Below, one piece after another: positions 63,882 through 64,000 of a DNA stretch of 64,000 nt (position 1 is the stretch's first letter; every line of letters begins with the position of its first letter). Below the pieces are notes generated by a model. The model saw only the letters and a program-made list of their open reading frames with translations. It did not search any database and had not been told where the DNA came from. The position numbers were made by a program, and so were the translations under genes. The stretch spans positions 2,588,380-2,652,379 of the forward strand of contig NC_018664.1 of the NCBI RefSeq assembly GCF_000299355.1, in the 5' to 3' direction. This DNA comes from Gottschalkia acidurici 9a (GTDB taxonomy: Bacteria > Bacillota > Clostridia > Tissierellales > Gottschalkiaceae).

Positions 63882-63908
63882 AAGGAAGTCAAAATGACTT
63901 CCTTTTTA
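63882..63908 (+). terminator. Rho-independent terminator
   Basis: AAGGAAGTCA and TGACTTCCTTTTTA form a stem with a short loop and a T-run, 40 bases after the acetyltransferase stop. Confidence 0.85.
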
Positions 63909-64000
63909 ATTTATATATTTTCAATGCCATATTAAAACATGGAAAACTTTAAAATATAATAATAGCTATTATTACATTACTTTATTTTTATGGATTAAAT

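Overview
The window is AT-rich DNA from an anaerobic, low-GC Gram-positive bacterium, most likely class Clostridia. Supporting this are the strong AGGAGG/AGGTGA ribosome sites with frequent TTG starts, C5-pathway tetrapyrrole genes joined to the oxygen-independent (cbi) cobalamin route, a tungsten/molybdenum aldehyde ferredoxin oxidoreductase, ECM-type cobalt uptake, and a Gram-positive Pel exopolysaccharide operon. I see no rRNA, tRNA, CRISPR array or transposase gene. Most genes are on the minus strand.

Layout. 1-166: tail of an ABC ATPase and a two-way terminator. 168-11559: hemL, a DUF1232 gene, hemB, cobA-hemD, hemC, a precorrin-2 dehydrogenase, hemA, then cbiJ, H, G, F, L and T, read right to left behind a cobalamin riboswitch (11700-11868). 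12165-20317: an accessory region of small membrane, lipoprotein and acetyltransferase genes, all in one orientation. It holds two related tyrosine-recombinase units (one intact, one decayed), paired long imperfect hairpins, GC-rich perfect palindromes, a roughly 75-base element repeated after five small genes, and fragments of broken genes. 20453-22482: an ECF sigma factor with a DUF4179 anti-sigma partner. 22693-27159: cbiE, D, C, X, Q, N and M behind a second, nearly identical cobalamin riboswitch. The 11 kb between cbiE and cbiT looks like an insertion into a once continuous cobalamin operon.

27659-35366: membrane proteins, a probable frameshifted membrane gene, an OmpR-type two-component system and a CotH/DUF4956/VTC module. 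35595-38567: an AOR, MoaD, ThiF operon ending in a Moco/Tuco-type riboswitch followed by a terminator with no gene behind it. 38637-40364: a chemoreceptor. 40495-50628: a Pel operon (pelD, E, F, G) preceded by a second DUF4956/VTC/CotH module, a GH114-like glycosidase and a sugar-nucleotide epimerase. 51005-52739: a PadR regulator with an FtsW/RodA-like protein. 52881-62360: an assimilatory sulfate cluster (cysNC, cysD, SsuABC-type transporter, AprBA-like APS reductase, cysC, sulfite reductase). The end has a coiled-coil protein and an acetyltransferase.

How they fit: the haem/cobalamin genes take glutamyl-tRNA to uroporphyrinogen III and into the corrin ring, with cobalt uptake and biosynthesis both under B12 riboswitches. 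Sirohaem from the same branch would serve the sulfite reductase of the sulfate cluster. The strongest candidate for an undescribed system is the 12-20 kb region, which resembles an integron-like gene-cassette platform in a Firmicute: recombinase, structured recombination-site-like hairpins, and small same-strand genes each followed by a common 3' element. This is inference from layout; no recombination has been shown.
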